Of a stretch of 64,000 bases of DNA, positions 35,589 through 44,540 are shown piece after piece. The stretch's first letter is position 1; each line of letters begins with the position of its first letter. The translations under genes and the position numbers were made by a program. The notes beneath the pieces are model-generated. The model saw only the letters and a list, made by a program, of their open reading frames with translations. It searched no databases and had not been told where the DNA came from. Origin of the DNA: CANMXU01 sp052030545 (GTDB lineage: Bacteria; Pseudomonadota; Gammaproteobacteria; Enterobacterales; Alteromonadaceae); NCBI RefSeq assembly GCF_052030545.1, contig NZ_JBPDIH010000001.1, positions 62,001 to 126,000 of the forward strand, read 5' to 3'.

Positions 35589-35615
35589 TAAACACGAAAG
35601 ATCAACAGACCCTAG
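35587..35615. repeat. Solo right end of type B inverted-repeat element
   Basis: TAAACACGAAAGATCAACAG then ACCCTAG matches the right ends at about 17248-17270 and 59249-59275. No left partner is nearby. It begins at the stop codon of the DUF411 gene. The rest of the gap to 35868 shows nothing definite. Confidence 0.6.
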
Positions 35616-35868
35616 TCATTTCCACATTTAAATCCCTTTTGTCACTTAGTAATAAGTGACAGCTTAATTTTATTATGACGTGTTCATGCCTATGATAAAT
35701 TGTCACTAACAATACAGTGGCAATTTATCTATACACTTGTTTTCTATATTCAATAATAACAACGGATGAGGTTTACAAAGCGAATGTGGTAAAGTTCATT
35801 ATCCTTTACGTTAACGTTAGGTGACGCTTTGCGTGCTCACTTAACTGTCATCATTGCTGAGAGCTGTC

Positions 35869-37020
35869 ATGAGAAGTGAATTGCAAGCAGAGCTGAATAT
35901 TTTTAAAGAAACGGTTGAACGTTTCATTGAGCAAGAAATTGCTCCTTTCTACCATATTTGGGAGCAGGAAAAACTTGTACCTAAAACAGTATGGACAAAA
36001 ATGGGACAAGAAGGGTTGTTATGTTGCGACCTGCCTGAAGAGTATGGCGGTTTTGGCGTAAGTTACGACTTTAACATGGTGGTTGCGGAAACATTAGCGC
36101 GTGCCGGTTATTTTGCGCTGTCATGCAGTGTTATTGTCCATGCTGATATTGCCGCACATTATGTATTAAACGCAGGTACTGAAAAGCAAAAACAAAAATA
36201 CCTCCCTAAAATGGCAAGCGGTGAGTGTATTGGCGCAATATGCATGACAGAGCCTAGCGCTGGTAGCGATTTGCAAGGGCTTAAAACCACCGCCAAACCA
36301 AGTGGTGATGGCTGGTTAATTAATGGTTCTAAAACCTTCATTACTAACGGGCAAAATTCAAGTTTATACATAGTTGCCGCAAGAACTGATTTAAGTGTGC
36401 CTACGGCAAAAGGTTTATCATTATTTTTGGTTGACGGCGATGCAGAAGGTTTTAGCCGCGGACAAAATTTAGATAAAATAGGACAACATGCCGCTGATAC
36501 GTCTGAGCTGTTCTTAGATAACGTGTTTGTCAGCGAAGATGACTTACTTGGTGAAGTTGACCGAGGTTTTGTTGGTCTAATGACGGAACTACCCAGAGAG
36601 CGACTTTCATTAGCGTGTAGTGCAACAGCACATGCTGAAGGCGCTTTGGCGCTAGCACTTGATTATGTTAAAGAGCGCAAAGCGTTTGGCCAACCTCTGG
36701 CTAACTTGCAAGACATTCGATTTAAACTGGCCGAAATGGCAACTAAAGTGACCTTACATCGGGTAATGATCGAGTCTTACAAATTATTGCTAGCAGAGAA
36801 AGAGTTAACCACAGCGCAAGCAAGCATGGCGAAATATTCAAGTACGGAAATGGAATGTGAGGTGGTTGATACTGCACTGCAAATGTTTGGTGGTTATGGC
36901 TATATGCAAGAATATGCGATTTCAAGGTACTACCTAGATGCACGTGTTCAGCGAATTTATGGCGGTGCTTCTGAAATAATGAAAGAAATAATTGCTCGCG
37001 ATTTAATTGGTAAATTGTAA
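35869..37020 (+). CDS. Acyl-CoA dehydrogenase, long-chain (LCAD-like) type
   Basis: 383 residues from ATG 35869 (a TTG at 35854 is less likely). FAD/acyl-CoA motifs: GAICMTEPSAGSDLQG, FITNG, ERKAFGQPLANLQDIRFKLAEMA and MFGGYGYMQEY. At the position where short- and medium-chain enzymes have the catalytic Glu (IYEGT) this has IYGGAS. As in LCAD, the base is then expected in helix G; Glu257 in the segment AHAEGALALAL aligns with it. It catalyses the first step of beta-oxidation. Stands alone; no ETF or other fad genes adjacent. Confidence 0.9.
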   Translation: MRSELQAELNIFKETVERFIEQEIAPFYHIWEQEKLVPKTVWTKMGQEGLLCCDLPEEYGGFGVSYDFNMVVAETLARAGYFALSCSVIVHADIAAHYVLNAGTEKQKQKYLPKMASGECIGAICMTEPSAGSDLQGLKTTAKPSGDGWLINGSKTFITNGQNSSLYIVAARTDLSVPTAKGLSLFLVDGDAEGFSRGQNLDKIGQHAADTSELFLDNVFVSEDDLLGEVDRGFVGLMTELPRERLSLACSATAHAEGALALALDYVKERKAFGQPLANLQDIRFKLAEMATKVTLHRVMIESYKLLLAEKELTTAQASMAKYSSTEMECEVVDTALQMFGGYGYMQEYAISRYYLDARVQRIYGGASEIMKEIIARDLIGKL

Positions 37021-37059
37021 CCTAACAGGTACTTTTCTGTTTTTTCATTCGTAGTGAGG

Positions 37060-37090
37060 TGATATTTCGCGTAGACTGCGCGCAATATCA
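37060..37090. other. Hairpin upstream of the DUF6172 gene
   Basis: TGATATT / AATATCA outer arms enclose CGCG / CGCG inner arms. No T-run follows. It could be a leader structure, an operator or a weak end signal for the acyl-CoA dehydrogenase transcript. Confidence 0.4.
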
Positions 37091-37118
37091 TCTGCCCCAA
37101 TAATGTTTAAGGCTAATC

Positions 37119-37436
37119 ATGAAAAAAACATTTGATCTGAACCACGAAAAAATTAAAGTTGCTCGCCGTGTAGACGCTATAAAGCACGAAATAAAAAAGT
37201 ACCTAAAACGTGAGCGTAACAAAGCGCTAGTTGAAGGTGCCGACTTTTGGGACTTCGATTGTAAATTTGGCTTAACTGAAGCAGCAGCTGAAACGGTACA
37301 TGTAAGTGTTATAAATAAATCTATCGATCAAGCCGTTACCGATGGAAACACATCATTTTACGTCGAAGTCATCGCAAAACCGGGCTTTAGACGCTTTATT
37401 GAAGAAACTGACGAAACTGAAGAAACTGAAGAATAA
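37119..37436 (+). CDS. DUF6172-family protein
   Basis: 105 residues starting MKKTFDLNHEKIKVARRVDA, with IKKYLKRERNK and GADFWDFDCKFG, then a beta-rich half containing FYVEVIAKPGFR. This matches the small cytosolic DUF6172 family. It ends in an acidic ETEETEETEE tail made by a short repeat. Function unknown. Confidence 0.78.
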   Translation: MKKTFDLNHEKIKVARRVDAIKHEIKKYLKRERNKALVEGADFWDFDCKFGLTEAAAETVHVSVINKSIDQAVTDGNTSFYVEVIAKPGFRRFIEETDETEETEE

Positions 37437-37472
37437 CCCCATCTTCAACAATAACGTTTTATTTTTAAGTCA

Positions 37473-39578
37473 TTAACGTTGTTTCTTCCATATAGATAAC
37501 TCGCTTTTATTGTAAATAAAGTGACGTGCATTTACGCGTTTAAGCCAATTGATTTCTTCTGATGCAATTGGCTTAAAGTGTTTTAGCAATAATGTTTGTA
37601 AACCATCTTTACGGGTAAAATTCTCCCCATTTATTTTGTAGCCACCTAATGCATTAGTTACTAGGGTTTGGTCTGCTTGGTAATTCGTAATAAGCACGAG
37701 TACACCGCCGGGATTAAGCTTTTGCTGTAAGACATTAATCAGTGCGTGTGGTTCGGCTATGCTATCGATTAAATGCGCTGAAAATATCAAATCATAACCG
37801 CTAAATTGGGGCTTTAAATTCAAGGCATCACCTTGATAAAAGTGCACTTGCTGAACATAGTCAGCGTAGGGCATTTTTGTTAATGACAATTCATGGTAGT
37901 CAAGCAACTCCCCTTCGGTGGGCAGTGCGTAACGTAAAATTTTCTGCTCTTTAAATGCTAATGCGTGTTGAATATGGCGAGCGGTTAAGTCTATGCCATC
38001 AACATGCTCAAATAGTTGAGCTAACTCAAATGTTGCACCACCGACAGAACAGCCAAGATCAAGTGCACGATCAGTGTTAAAGTGCGCTTTTGCATTGTCA
38101 ATGGCAACAATCGCTTGTTTAAATAACGAAGGGATCCCTTCAAAACCTTGCTGGTAATGCAAGGCGAGCTTATTGGCTATTTTGGCATCTTGTTCAAATG
38201 GCGTAACAATATCTGTTGGGATATTTTTTGATTCTGAACGAATGTAGCGAAAACCTGCATGTTGATAGAAGTGGCGTCTAAATGCATAGCGAGCATGTTT
38301 TAACGCTTCATTGCCCGTTGAGATCCAAGAGCCTCCCTTAATAAGATTGTGTCTTGAATCAAAAGTAGGCGTTGAAAAGTCATCATATAAAGGGTGTACT
38401 TTAAAACCAGGAAAAGCGTTAATAGGCGATTCAGTCCACTGCCAAACATTGCCAACAACATCGTAAAGGTCTTGGTGTTTAAAAGTATCAATAGGGCAAG
38501 ATGATGCATATTTAGCCAAATTGATATTACCTGGTACTACTTGCCATGTTGGCAAATCATCGCTTACTTTCTCACGCAGCAGTTGCCATTCAGCTTCGGT
38601 GGGTAAACGAATAAATTCTTGTGATTGTTGACCTTTCCAATTGCAAAAAGCTTTGGCTTCTAAGTAGTTTACTTCAACGGGCCAGTTTAAGGGCAGGGGA
38701 ATAAGTTTAGTCAGGTTGCGTTGAAAATACTCGCCATGTTGATGTTGCCAAAAGCGTGGCATAGACGCTTTGCTATAAGATAGCCATTGTTGGCCTTCGT
38801 CACACCAATAACTAAGGTTTTGATATCCGTTATCATTAACAAACTCAAGGTATTCTTGATTAGAAACTAAATAAGTTGATGCTTCAAAAGGTGAAACTTC
38901 AACAATATTTTCACCGTATTCATTGTCCCAACCGTATGTATTGTCACTGTCTGGTTTGCCTAATTTAACTTTTCGCCCGGCTTGGCCAATAAAAGAATTT
39001 TTAGGTGCTTTATCGTAATTTAGGCAGCTTGGCCACTGCGGACTTTCTGTTAAATACGCTAACGGTAGCATACGAATGATCACCGATGAGGTTTCAATAT
39101 GAATGCGTTCGTGCTCAATTGCCATTAAAATGACCCAAGCAAGCGAATTTTGCTTAATTGGCAGGGTAAGATCCATGGTGTCGATTATATTTTCGATTAA
39201 GACATGCACTTTATCGCGATAGTGTTTTACGTGGTCAACACTTGGCCAATCATAGTTTGCACTGTCTAAATCATCCCAAGACATTTCATCAACGCCTACC
39301 GCACAAATTGCCTCTAAATGAGGATCTATTCGTTGATCAATATACTTACCCAATAATAATTTGTTCACATAAAAAGTGGCGGTATGGCCAAAATAAAATA
39401 TTAACGGGTGCCTTAATGGTTCAGCTTTCAAATAAAACGCATCATCGTGGTTTATTAGGGAAAATAGTGACTGATATTGCGCCCAGCTATTATTAAAGTA
39501 ATGCTTAATTTCTTGGCGTTTAGTCGCTATATCGTTACCTGTCAGCGTTGGCATTTTAACGGTTGTGATCATATTCAT
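37473..39578 (-). CDS. ovoA: 5-histidylcysteine sulfoxide synthase / mercaptohistidine N-methyltransferase (ovothiol synthesis)
   Basis: 701 residues with the three-part OvoA layout. A DinB-like domain contains the iron-binding HX3HXE motif (EHERIHIETS, about residue 155). An FGE/sulfatase-modifying domain follows (SNQEYLEFVNDNGY, RLPTEAEWQLL, GNVWQWTESP, KGGSW and YAFRRHFYQHAGFRYIRS). The C-terminal SAM methyltransferase has DRALDLGCSVGGATFELA. OvoA joins cysteine to C5 of histidine with oxygen, and the last domain methylates the product. OvoB (C-S lyase) is not in the window. Three bases downstream of the glutamine-synthetase-like gene, so clearly one operon. Confidence 0.95.
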   Translation of the reverse strand: MNMITTVKMPTLTGNDIATKRQEIKHYFNNSWAQYQSLFSLINHDDAFYLKAEPLRHPLIFYFGHTATFYVNKLLLGKYIDQRIDPHLEAICAVGVDEMSWDDLDSANYDWPSVDHVKHYRDKVHVLIENIIDTMDLTLPIKQNSLAWVILMAIEHERIHIETSSVIIRMLPLAYLTESPQWPSCLNYDKAPKNSFIGQAGRKVKLGKPDSDNTYGWDNEYGENIVEVSPFEASTYLVSNQEYLEFVNDNGYQNLSYWCDEGQQWLSYSKASMPRFWQHQHGEYFQRNLTKLIPLPLNWPVEVNYLEAKAFCNWKGQQSQEFIRLPTEAEWQLLREKVSDDLPTWQVVPGNINLAKYASSCPIDTFKHQDLYDVVGNVWQWTESPINAFPGFKVHPLYDDFSTPTFDSRHNLIKGGSWISTGNEALKHARYAFRRHFYQHAGFRYIRSESKNIPTDIVTPFEQDAKIANKLALHYQQGFEGIPSLFKQAIVAIDNAKAHFNTDRALDLGCSVGGATFELAQLFEHVDGIDLTARHIQHALAFKEQKILRYALPTEGELLDYHELSLTKMPYADYVQQVHFYQGDALNLKPQFSGYDLIFSAHLIDSIAEPHALINVLQQKLNPGGVLVLITNYQADQTLVTNALGGYKINGENFTRKDGLQTLLLKHFKPIASEEINWLKRVNARHFIYNKSELSIWKKQR

Positions 39579-39581
39579 AAC

Positions 39582-40763
39582 TCACGTTGTTGAAGTTTTA
39601 GCGTATTGTGGGTTAACGAGCTGAGGTTTTTCATATTTTGCAAGTATTGCTTGCTGTAAAAGGTTGCCCAAGTTATTGGGTAGAGTGATAAGTTGCGCAT
39701 GCGGCGCTGAACCTAAGCTGGTAAGTGTTTGATTGATACGACGGGCAAACCATGTGTCTTGCTGGAATAATTCAACCGCACCAATGAACTGCTCTTGTTG
39801 ATAAAGTGAGCGAGGCAGCTCAATTTCTCTATGTTGTTCAGGTGTTGTTTTTTCGCTTTGGGACGTTGTTGAAGGTTGTAAAAAAATATCGAGAGCGTCG
39901 GCTAAATTTGCCAGAGCAAAACAAATATTGACGTAAGGACAGTAATGCATGCTTGATGCTCCCAACCTATGCTCGACACGCGCGGTGGCTTGCCAATCGT
40001 TGTTATACGATAAAATATTATGATTGCTGTCGTAAACTAGCGGTACTTGTCCCATTGGTTGGTTGTGTTTACCTAATTCTTTATATAAGGCGATACTACC
40101 TTGGTGTCCGCCTGAAATATTATTTGGTGAGCAAAGCTCAGCATCTAACTGAAATGTATTCTTTAAACGTAGTCGTTCAAACGCTTCTTCTTCCGGCAAA
40201 AACAATAAACAACAGGAGTAACTGGTCGCTATCAATCGCTGTTGTAATATTTCGCCAAAATTAGTGTGTGGAATGATATTTTCACCGTGCTGATTTTGCG
40301 CACTAATATTGATTTGCACCGCATTTGGAATATGTACTGCTTGTTGGTCAGCTGAGAATATAGATTGGCTACCTGTAAATAAACGTGACTGGTCGCCAGA
40401 CCAAATGACAGGCTTTATTAAAATGCTATTAATGCCTTGTTGCTGAAAAAGTGTAGGTAAAACTTTTATTGCTTTTGCTAGGTTATTTGCCTCAGTTAAA
40501 GGCGATTGTCCGTTAAAGAGTGAAACGTATTCCCATTGATTTTGCCAATATTCTGGTTTGAGCTCACCGTCAATATTTAGGTTCGCCAGTTGTTGGTTGA
40601 TTTGCGTGAAGTTCAGGCTATTGTGCTGAGATTTGCCCCCAATTTTAATTGGTTGATATGCCCCTTCTAGTTCAAAATGAACAACAGGCTTAATGTGCAT
40701 TTGAGCAAAATATTGCTCAAATGCTTTAATCGCTTGTTGTGCTAGTAGGGCAACGTTGCTCAT
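39582..40763 (-). CDS. Divergent glutamine-synthetase-fold protein in operon with ovoA
   Basis: 393 residues from ATG 40763 (a TTG at 40775 extends it). Local patterns resemble the catalytic domain of glutamine synthetase/gamma-glutamyl-amine ligases: VHFELEGAY (cf. the EFxxE metal strand), QWEYVSLFNG (cf. Q-x-E) and ARVEHRLGASSMHYCPYVNICFALANLADAL (cf. the R-x-E-x-R-x..ANPYL..A region). The beta-grasp N-domain is absent. The usual HVHQ metal/ATP segment appears as AVQINIS, without His. Remote homology inferred by eye. It is cotranscribed with ovoA, so it may modify an ovothiol precursor or product, or activate glutamate for it. Alternatively it may no longer be catalytic. Confidence 0.55.
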   Translation of the reverse strand: MSNVALLAQQAIKAFEQYFAQMHIKPVVHFELEGAYQPIKIGGKSQHNSLNFTQINQQLANLNIDGELKPEYWQNQWEYVSLFNGQSPLTEANNLAKAIKVLPTLFQQQGINSILIKPVIWSGDQSRLFTGSQSIFSADQQAVHIPNAVQINISAQNQHGENIIPHTNFGEILQQRLIATSYSCCLLFLPEEEAFERLRLKNTFQLDAELCSPNNISGGHQGSIALYKELGKHNQPMGQVPLVYDSNHNILSYNNDWQATARVEHRLGASSMHYCPYVNICFALANLADALDIFLQPSTTSQSEKTTPEQHREIELPRSLYQQEQFIGAVELFQQDTWFARRINQTLTSLGSAPHAQLITLPNNLGNLLQQAILAKYEKPQLVNPQYAKTSTT

Positions 40764-41035
40764 TAAGTTCAGCAAATCCTTGGTATTTTCATTACTTAGT
40801 TTTTATAGCTTAACGTAACATGAGAAATTTCTAAAGAAGCAATGAACCTTGTTAAATCAATGAAGTAAATAAAAAGCCGTGTATATTTGTTGGTAAATGA
40901 CTTGGCTTTTAATTATTGGTTGATTAAAAATTGTTCGCATTTGTTTTGGTTTTAATCTAGTATGGATAAAGAAAGGAGGTGAAAGTTACCTGCTTTAAAA
41001 AGGACTTTAAAACCACAGTTGTTAGGAGTATGTAT

Positions 41036-41287
41036 ATGCAAGCTGTTTCAAATGCCATATCACAAGAAAGAAGACACTATACACCAGACCAGTCAGCACT
41101 CTGGGATAAACTTTCAATAACACAAAAATTTTCTGCAACGAGCTTAAATCAATTCGGCTACGAACTTGCCTATGTGCGTACAACCAATAATGGTAAATTA
41201 GCCATTATGCTGTGCAACAATAATGTCGCCACGGTTGATGATGATGGTGAAATAGATACCGCCGCCAATATTGTTATTCGAAGCTAA
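41036..41287 (+). CDS. Small hypothetical protein, 83 aa
   Basis: Start chosen at ATG 41036, seven bases after AGGAG; the longer GTG frame from 40979 is less likely. 83 residues: MQAVSNAISQERRHYTPDQS, then LWDKLSITQKFSATSLNQFGYEL and a beta-rich end GKLAIMLCNNNVATVDDDGEI. The family resembles small proteins seen in marine gammaproteobacteria, but I cannot name it. A strong terminator follows. Confidence 0.7.
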   Translation: MQAVSNAISQERRHYTPDQSALWDKLSITQKFSATSLNQFGYELAYVRTTNNGKLAIMLCNNNVATVDDDGEIDTAANIVIRS

Positions 41288-41306
41288 AAAATACGTTATT
41301 ATTATT

Positions 41307-41341
41307 AAATGCCGACAACATTGCTGTTGTCGGCATTTTTC
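41307..41341 (+). terminator. Terminator after the 83-aa gene
   Basis: AAATGCCGACAACA / TGTTGTCGGCATTT stem with TTGC loop, then T-run. Confidence 0.92.
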
Positions 41342-41426
41342 TTTCTACATCAAAAACACATCAAATAACACATCAAAAACACCTTAAAATTTCTTGGATA
41401 AGTTTACCTTAAACAGTCGCAATGAA

Positions 41427-41716
41427 CTCTCGAGTGCGTATCGCTTTGCGGTATTAATTGTGTTCGAATTAAAGGTGGCTTTTTGATTAGGAGGGAGGGT
41501 TACAAAGGCATAGCGATTAAAGTATAGTATTCTTTATTAATGAGTTATAACAAAGAGTAAACCACGTTAAAGCGGCTCTTAGTAACAGCGTTTATTGTGA
41601 ATTTCTGCTAGGTAATCGCCAATTTATGTGGCACGACCATACTGCAAATATGCAGCCTTGTATAAATACATAAAATACTGCTGCAAAAGACATATACAAA
41701 AAATAAGCACGCTCTA
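41427..41716. repeat. Diverged copy of type A inverted-repeat element
   Basis: Shares TGTTCGAATTAAA, GGCATAGCGATT-AAGTATAGTAT, ATGAGTTATAACA-AGAGTAAA, CAGCGTTTATTG, ATCGCC-ATTTATGTGG, CTTGTATAAATAC and ACTGCTGCAAAA in the same order as the copies at 25111 and 54888. The right end GCACGCTCTA is recognisable. The left end (near CTCGAGTGCG) is decayed. It fills most of the gap between the 83-aa gene terminator and the DUF808 gene. Confidence 0.8.
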
Positions 41717-41765
41717 ATCAACTCAGAATAACTGAGTAATTTTATTTTCATAAGGGAAGAAGATA

Positions 41766-42701
41766 TTGGCTGGTACAAGTTTATTGACCTTGATTGATGA
41801 CATTGCCGCAGTGCTTGATGATGTTGCAATATTATCGAAGGTGGCCGCTAAAAAAACGGCAGGCGTTTTAGGGGATGATTTAGCATTAAATGCAGAGCAG
41901 GTCTCAGGCGTAAAAGCCAACCGAGAGCTTCCTGTGGTATGGGCAGTAGCAAAAGGCTCTTTTTTAAATAAAATTATTCTCGTGCCGTCAGCATTACTGA
42001 TCAGCGCTTTTGCGCCAAGCTTAATAATGTGGTTGCTTATGCTAGGGGGCTTGTTTTTGTGCTTTGAAGGGGCAGAAAAAATTCTGGATAAATTTTTCCA
42101 TCAACAGCATAGCCAAAGTGAACATCAACAACACATTCAAGCACTTGCCGATGAGAATGTTGATCTTGTTGCTTTAGAAAAAGATAAAATTCGTGGCGCA
42201 ATTCGAACCGACTTTATTTTATCTGCAGAAATTATCGTCATAATTTTAGGGACTGTTCAGCAATCACCTTTTGCCACACAAGTGATGGTTTTAAGTAGTT
42301 TGGCGATATTATTTACTATTGGTGTTTACGGCTTGGTTGCCGGTATCGTTAAATTAGATGACCTAGGTTTGTACCTATTACGAAAATCAGTGTCAGGTTC
42401 ATTTAATGCCATTCAGCGCTTTTTGGGTCGAGCACTGCTAATTATTGCCCCCAATATGATGAAGCTGCTAACAATTGTCGGTACCATTGCCATGTTTTTA
42501 GTTGGTGGCGGTATTTTAGTGCACAATTTACATTGGTTGCACGAAATCGTATTAACTTTGCAAAATGCCTTAGAGACTTTAATGGCGAGTTACGCACACT
42601 CTATTGGTGCAATTATTATTGAAGGTTTGGTAGGCTTAATTGCAGGTTTAATCGTTGTCGGCATTATCAGTATTTTTAGTCGCTTTAAATCTGCACACTA
42701 G
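41766..42701 (+). CDS. DUF808-family inner-membrane protein (YedI-like)
   Basis: 311 residues. TTG start, supported by the family N terminus AGTSLLTLIDDIAAVLDDVA directly following and by the AAGGGAAGAAG site. Further signatures: KKTAGVLGDDLALNA, GGLFLCFEGAEKILDK and several transmembrane segments, ending GLIVVGIISIF. The role of this family is unknown. 14 nt before the next gene, probably one transcript. Confidence 0.9.
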   Translation: MAGTSLLTLIDDIAAVLDDVAILSKVAAKKTAGVLGDDLALNAEQVSGVKANRELPVVWAVAKGSFLNKIILVPSALLISAFAPSLIMWLLMLGGLFLCFEGAEKILDKFFHQQHSQSEHQQHIQALADENVDLVALEKDKIRGAIRTDFILSAEIIVIILGTVQQSPFATQVMVLSSLAILFTIGVYGLVAGIVKLDDLGLYLLRKSVSGSFNAIQRFLGRALLIIAPNMMKLLTIVGTIAMFLVGGGILVHNLHWLHEIVLTLQNALETLMASYAHSIGAIIIEGLVGLIAGLIVVGIISIFSRFKSAH

Positions 42702-42715
42702 TTGTTGAGCTGCTC

Positions 42716-43051
42716 ATGAATGAAGAGAAAATAATATTCATCCTAAAAGTTTTTATCGGCATTGGCCTTTGTTTATTATTATTAGGTCACTATTTATTAG
42801 AGTACGCCAATTTACCGGAAAAAATGGGCGTTAATGGCATGGTCATTAGTGCTAGTTGCATCGCCTTTGGCCTTATTTTTTCGCTACCCACTAAGATGTA
42901 TTTAACGTTTTTACTGGTCAAGCGTGAAAATATAAAGAAAAAAGCGCAAAAGGCTGAACTAAAGAGCGAACTGCTTGAAAGTCAAATAGAGCAGTCTAAC
43001 CGTCAAGAGAGTTCACATTTAGATAACTCAGATAAAGTCCCCCCCAGATAA
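42716..43051 (+). CDS. Hypothetical small membrane protein; 3' end interrupted at a C7 tract
   Basis: 111 residues with two transmembrane helices (about 8-25 and 37-57) and a Lys/Glu-rich cytoplasmic helix. The frame ends KVPPR-stop at a run of seven C (43029-43035). Removing one C opens the frame to a stop at 43100 and gives a polar tail PPDKDHPQKEHNANQANKD, which fits the preceding composition better. Either a sequencing/assembly error, a real frameshift, or a slippage site. Function not recognised. Confidence 0.65.
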   Translation: MNEEKIIFILKVFIGIGLCLLLLGHYLLEYANLPEKMGVNGMVISASCIAFGLIFSLPTKMYLTFLLVKRENIKKKAQKAELKSELLESQIEQSNRQESSHLDNSDKVPPR

Positions 43052-43143
43052 AGACCACCCACAAAAAGAGCATAATGCTAACCAAGCCAATAAAGACTAA
43101 CTTTTGAGTTGAACTTTGAAGTAACAGCTTAGCTTTTTCCTTT

Positions 43144-43746
43144 TTATTTTAAATTGGCATCTATTTTTAATGGATGCTTTATTTTATTCCACGCGGTTAT
43201 TTTGCCGCCGATATTAATTCGTTCAAACGTTTTGACGGGCTTTTCAAGTGACAAGAATTCAAGTAACTGCTGATAGCTTTCAGGTTCACTGACATCGAGT
43301 GATAAAAAATCACTTGGTCGGTCGTTAAAATAATCTTGTGCTTGTTGAAAGTGGCGCTGATAACAGCTTGTTAGAAAATCAGTACTATTGATATTTTCCA
43401 GCGTTAAAGGCGAGAATGTCGTTTGGAAGCATCGCTTTAATATCGGGTTAAAGCCGCCATCGCTTCTTGTCACATTTTTAAACATGCGTTGCAATAATTG
43501 TTGAATCGAAGGTAGCCATAAAGATAAATCACGCGTTAAGTAGATAAACTTAGCATCGGGGTTAGTGCGATCTAGTTCTTGGTAGTCACAAAAAATAGGG
43601 GTATCGGCAATAACTTGTGCTTTTTCCATGCTCGCTTGAGTATAGGCGGTGTGCGCGACGGTAAAACCTAAATCGAGCATGGCGACACAAAAGCTTGTTG
43701 TTCCCGTGCGTGGTAAACCGATAACGTATATTTTTGGGGTGTGCAT
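43144..43746 (-). CDS. Sulfotransferase-family protein
   Basis: 200 residues. PAPS-binding P-loop at the N terminus (VIGLPRTGTTSFCVAML) and a second motif (KFIYLTRDLSLWLPS) typical of bacterial sulfotransferase-like proteins. Short for the family, but with both phosphosulfate-binding motifs. The acceptor is unknown. It follows the FetB-like gene on the same strand after 64 nt. Confidence 0.82.
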   Translation of the reverse strand: MHTPKIYVIGLPRTGTTSFCVAMLDLGFTVAHTAYTQASMEKAQVIADTPIFCDYQELDRTNPDAKFIYLTRDLSLWLPSIQQLLQRMFKNVTRSDGGFNPILKRCFQTTFSPLTLENINSTDFLTSCYQRHFQQAQDYFNDRPSDFLSLDVSEPESYQQLLEFLSLEKPVKTFERINIGGKITAWNKIKHPLKIDANLK

Positions 43747-43810
43747 ATGTTAACTGCTATCCTTTGTGTTTTTTGGGTTTTTAGTATTGGTTTTCAGTAT
43801 TGGCTTTTGT

Positions 43811-44536
43811 TTATGGTTTTGGCTTTTGTATTAGCGTTGTTTTTTGTGCCATCACCAGAAAAATAAACGCCGAAATAATTGAAGAAGAAAATATCATACA
43901 CATCACTAATATTTGATAACGTGCCGCAATAAGTGGTGATACGCCTGAGAGAATTTGGCCAGTCATCATGCCAGGCAGTGAGACTAAACCAACCGCAAGT
44001 AGCGAATTGATCATAGGAATAGTTGCCGCATTTAGTGCTTGGTTTCTGGCAACTTGATAAGTGTTGTTATTGTTGAGTTCTGACATTAAGCGTTCTGCCG
44101 ACAAGCTAACGCTATTCATGGCATTAGCAAAAATCATCCCTGCTAATGGGATCAGTATTTTAGGTTGATACCAAGGGTCAAGCTTAAGCACACCTTGCGT
44201 CATTAATATTAAGGTTGCGCCGCCGCCAATGGTTATCGCAACTATTGCGCCTTTTAAAAGCGGCAAACGATTATCTTTAATGCTATCTAGGGCAATCCAA
44301 CTCGATATTAGCACCATCATTAATAAAATGGTGCTGATCAGCCATGCGTTATCTGAATAAAAAATATAGCTTAAGACATAGCCGATCATTAACAATTGCG
44401 ACAGCATTCTTAACAAGGCATAGCTTGCTTGTTTTACGTTTAAAGACCATCTAAATAATAGGTAAAGCCCAAACAAGACCGGAATAAAAGCAATGGCTAA
44501 ATCGGTTAAACTTATTGGTGTAATGGTTGAATTCAT
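43811..44536 (-). CDS. FetB/UPF0014-family ABC permease (iron export type)
   Basis: 241 residues with about seven transmembrane helices. The UPF0014 signature is visible as PLAGMIFANAMNSVSLSAERL, plus ALNAATIPMINSLLAVGLVSLPGMMTGQILSG. In E. coli FetAB exports iron. Here no FetA ATPase is adjacent; the partner gene is a PepSY protein 4 nt upstream. The C terminus is encoded in T-rich, repeat-like sequence. Metal specificity is not determined by the sequence. Confidence 0.85.
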   Translation of the reverse strand: MNSTITPISLTDLAIAFIPVLFGLYLLFRWSLNVKQASYALLRMLSQLLMIGYVLSYIFYSDNAWLISTILLMMVLISSWIALDSIKDNRLPLLKGAIVAITIGGGATLILMTQGVLKLDPWYQPKILIPLAGMIFANAMNSVSLSAERLMSELNNNNTYQVARNQALNAATIPMINSLLAVGLVSLPGMMTGQILSGVSPLIAARYQILVMCMIFSSSIISAFIFLVMAQKTTLIQKPKP

Positions 44537-44540
44537 GAGT

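Noticed and set aside
41608..41829. Minus-strand 73-aa ORF across the decayed inverted-repeat element
   Set aside because: Runs from repeat sequence into the DUF808 gene on the opposite strand; not conserved in the intact copies.
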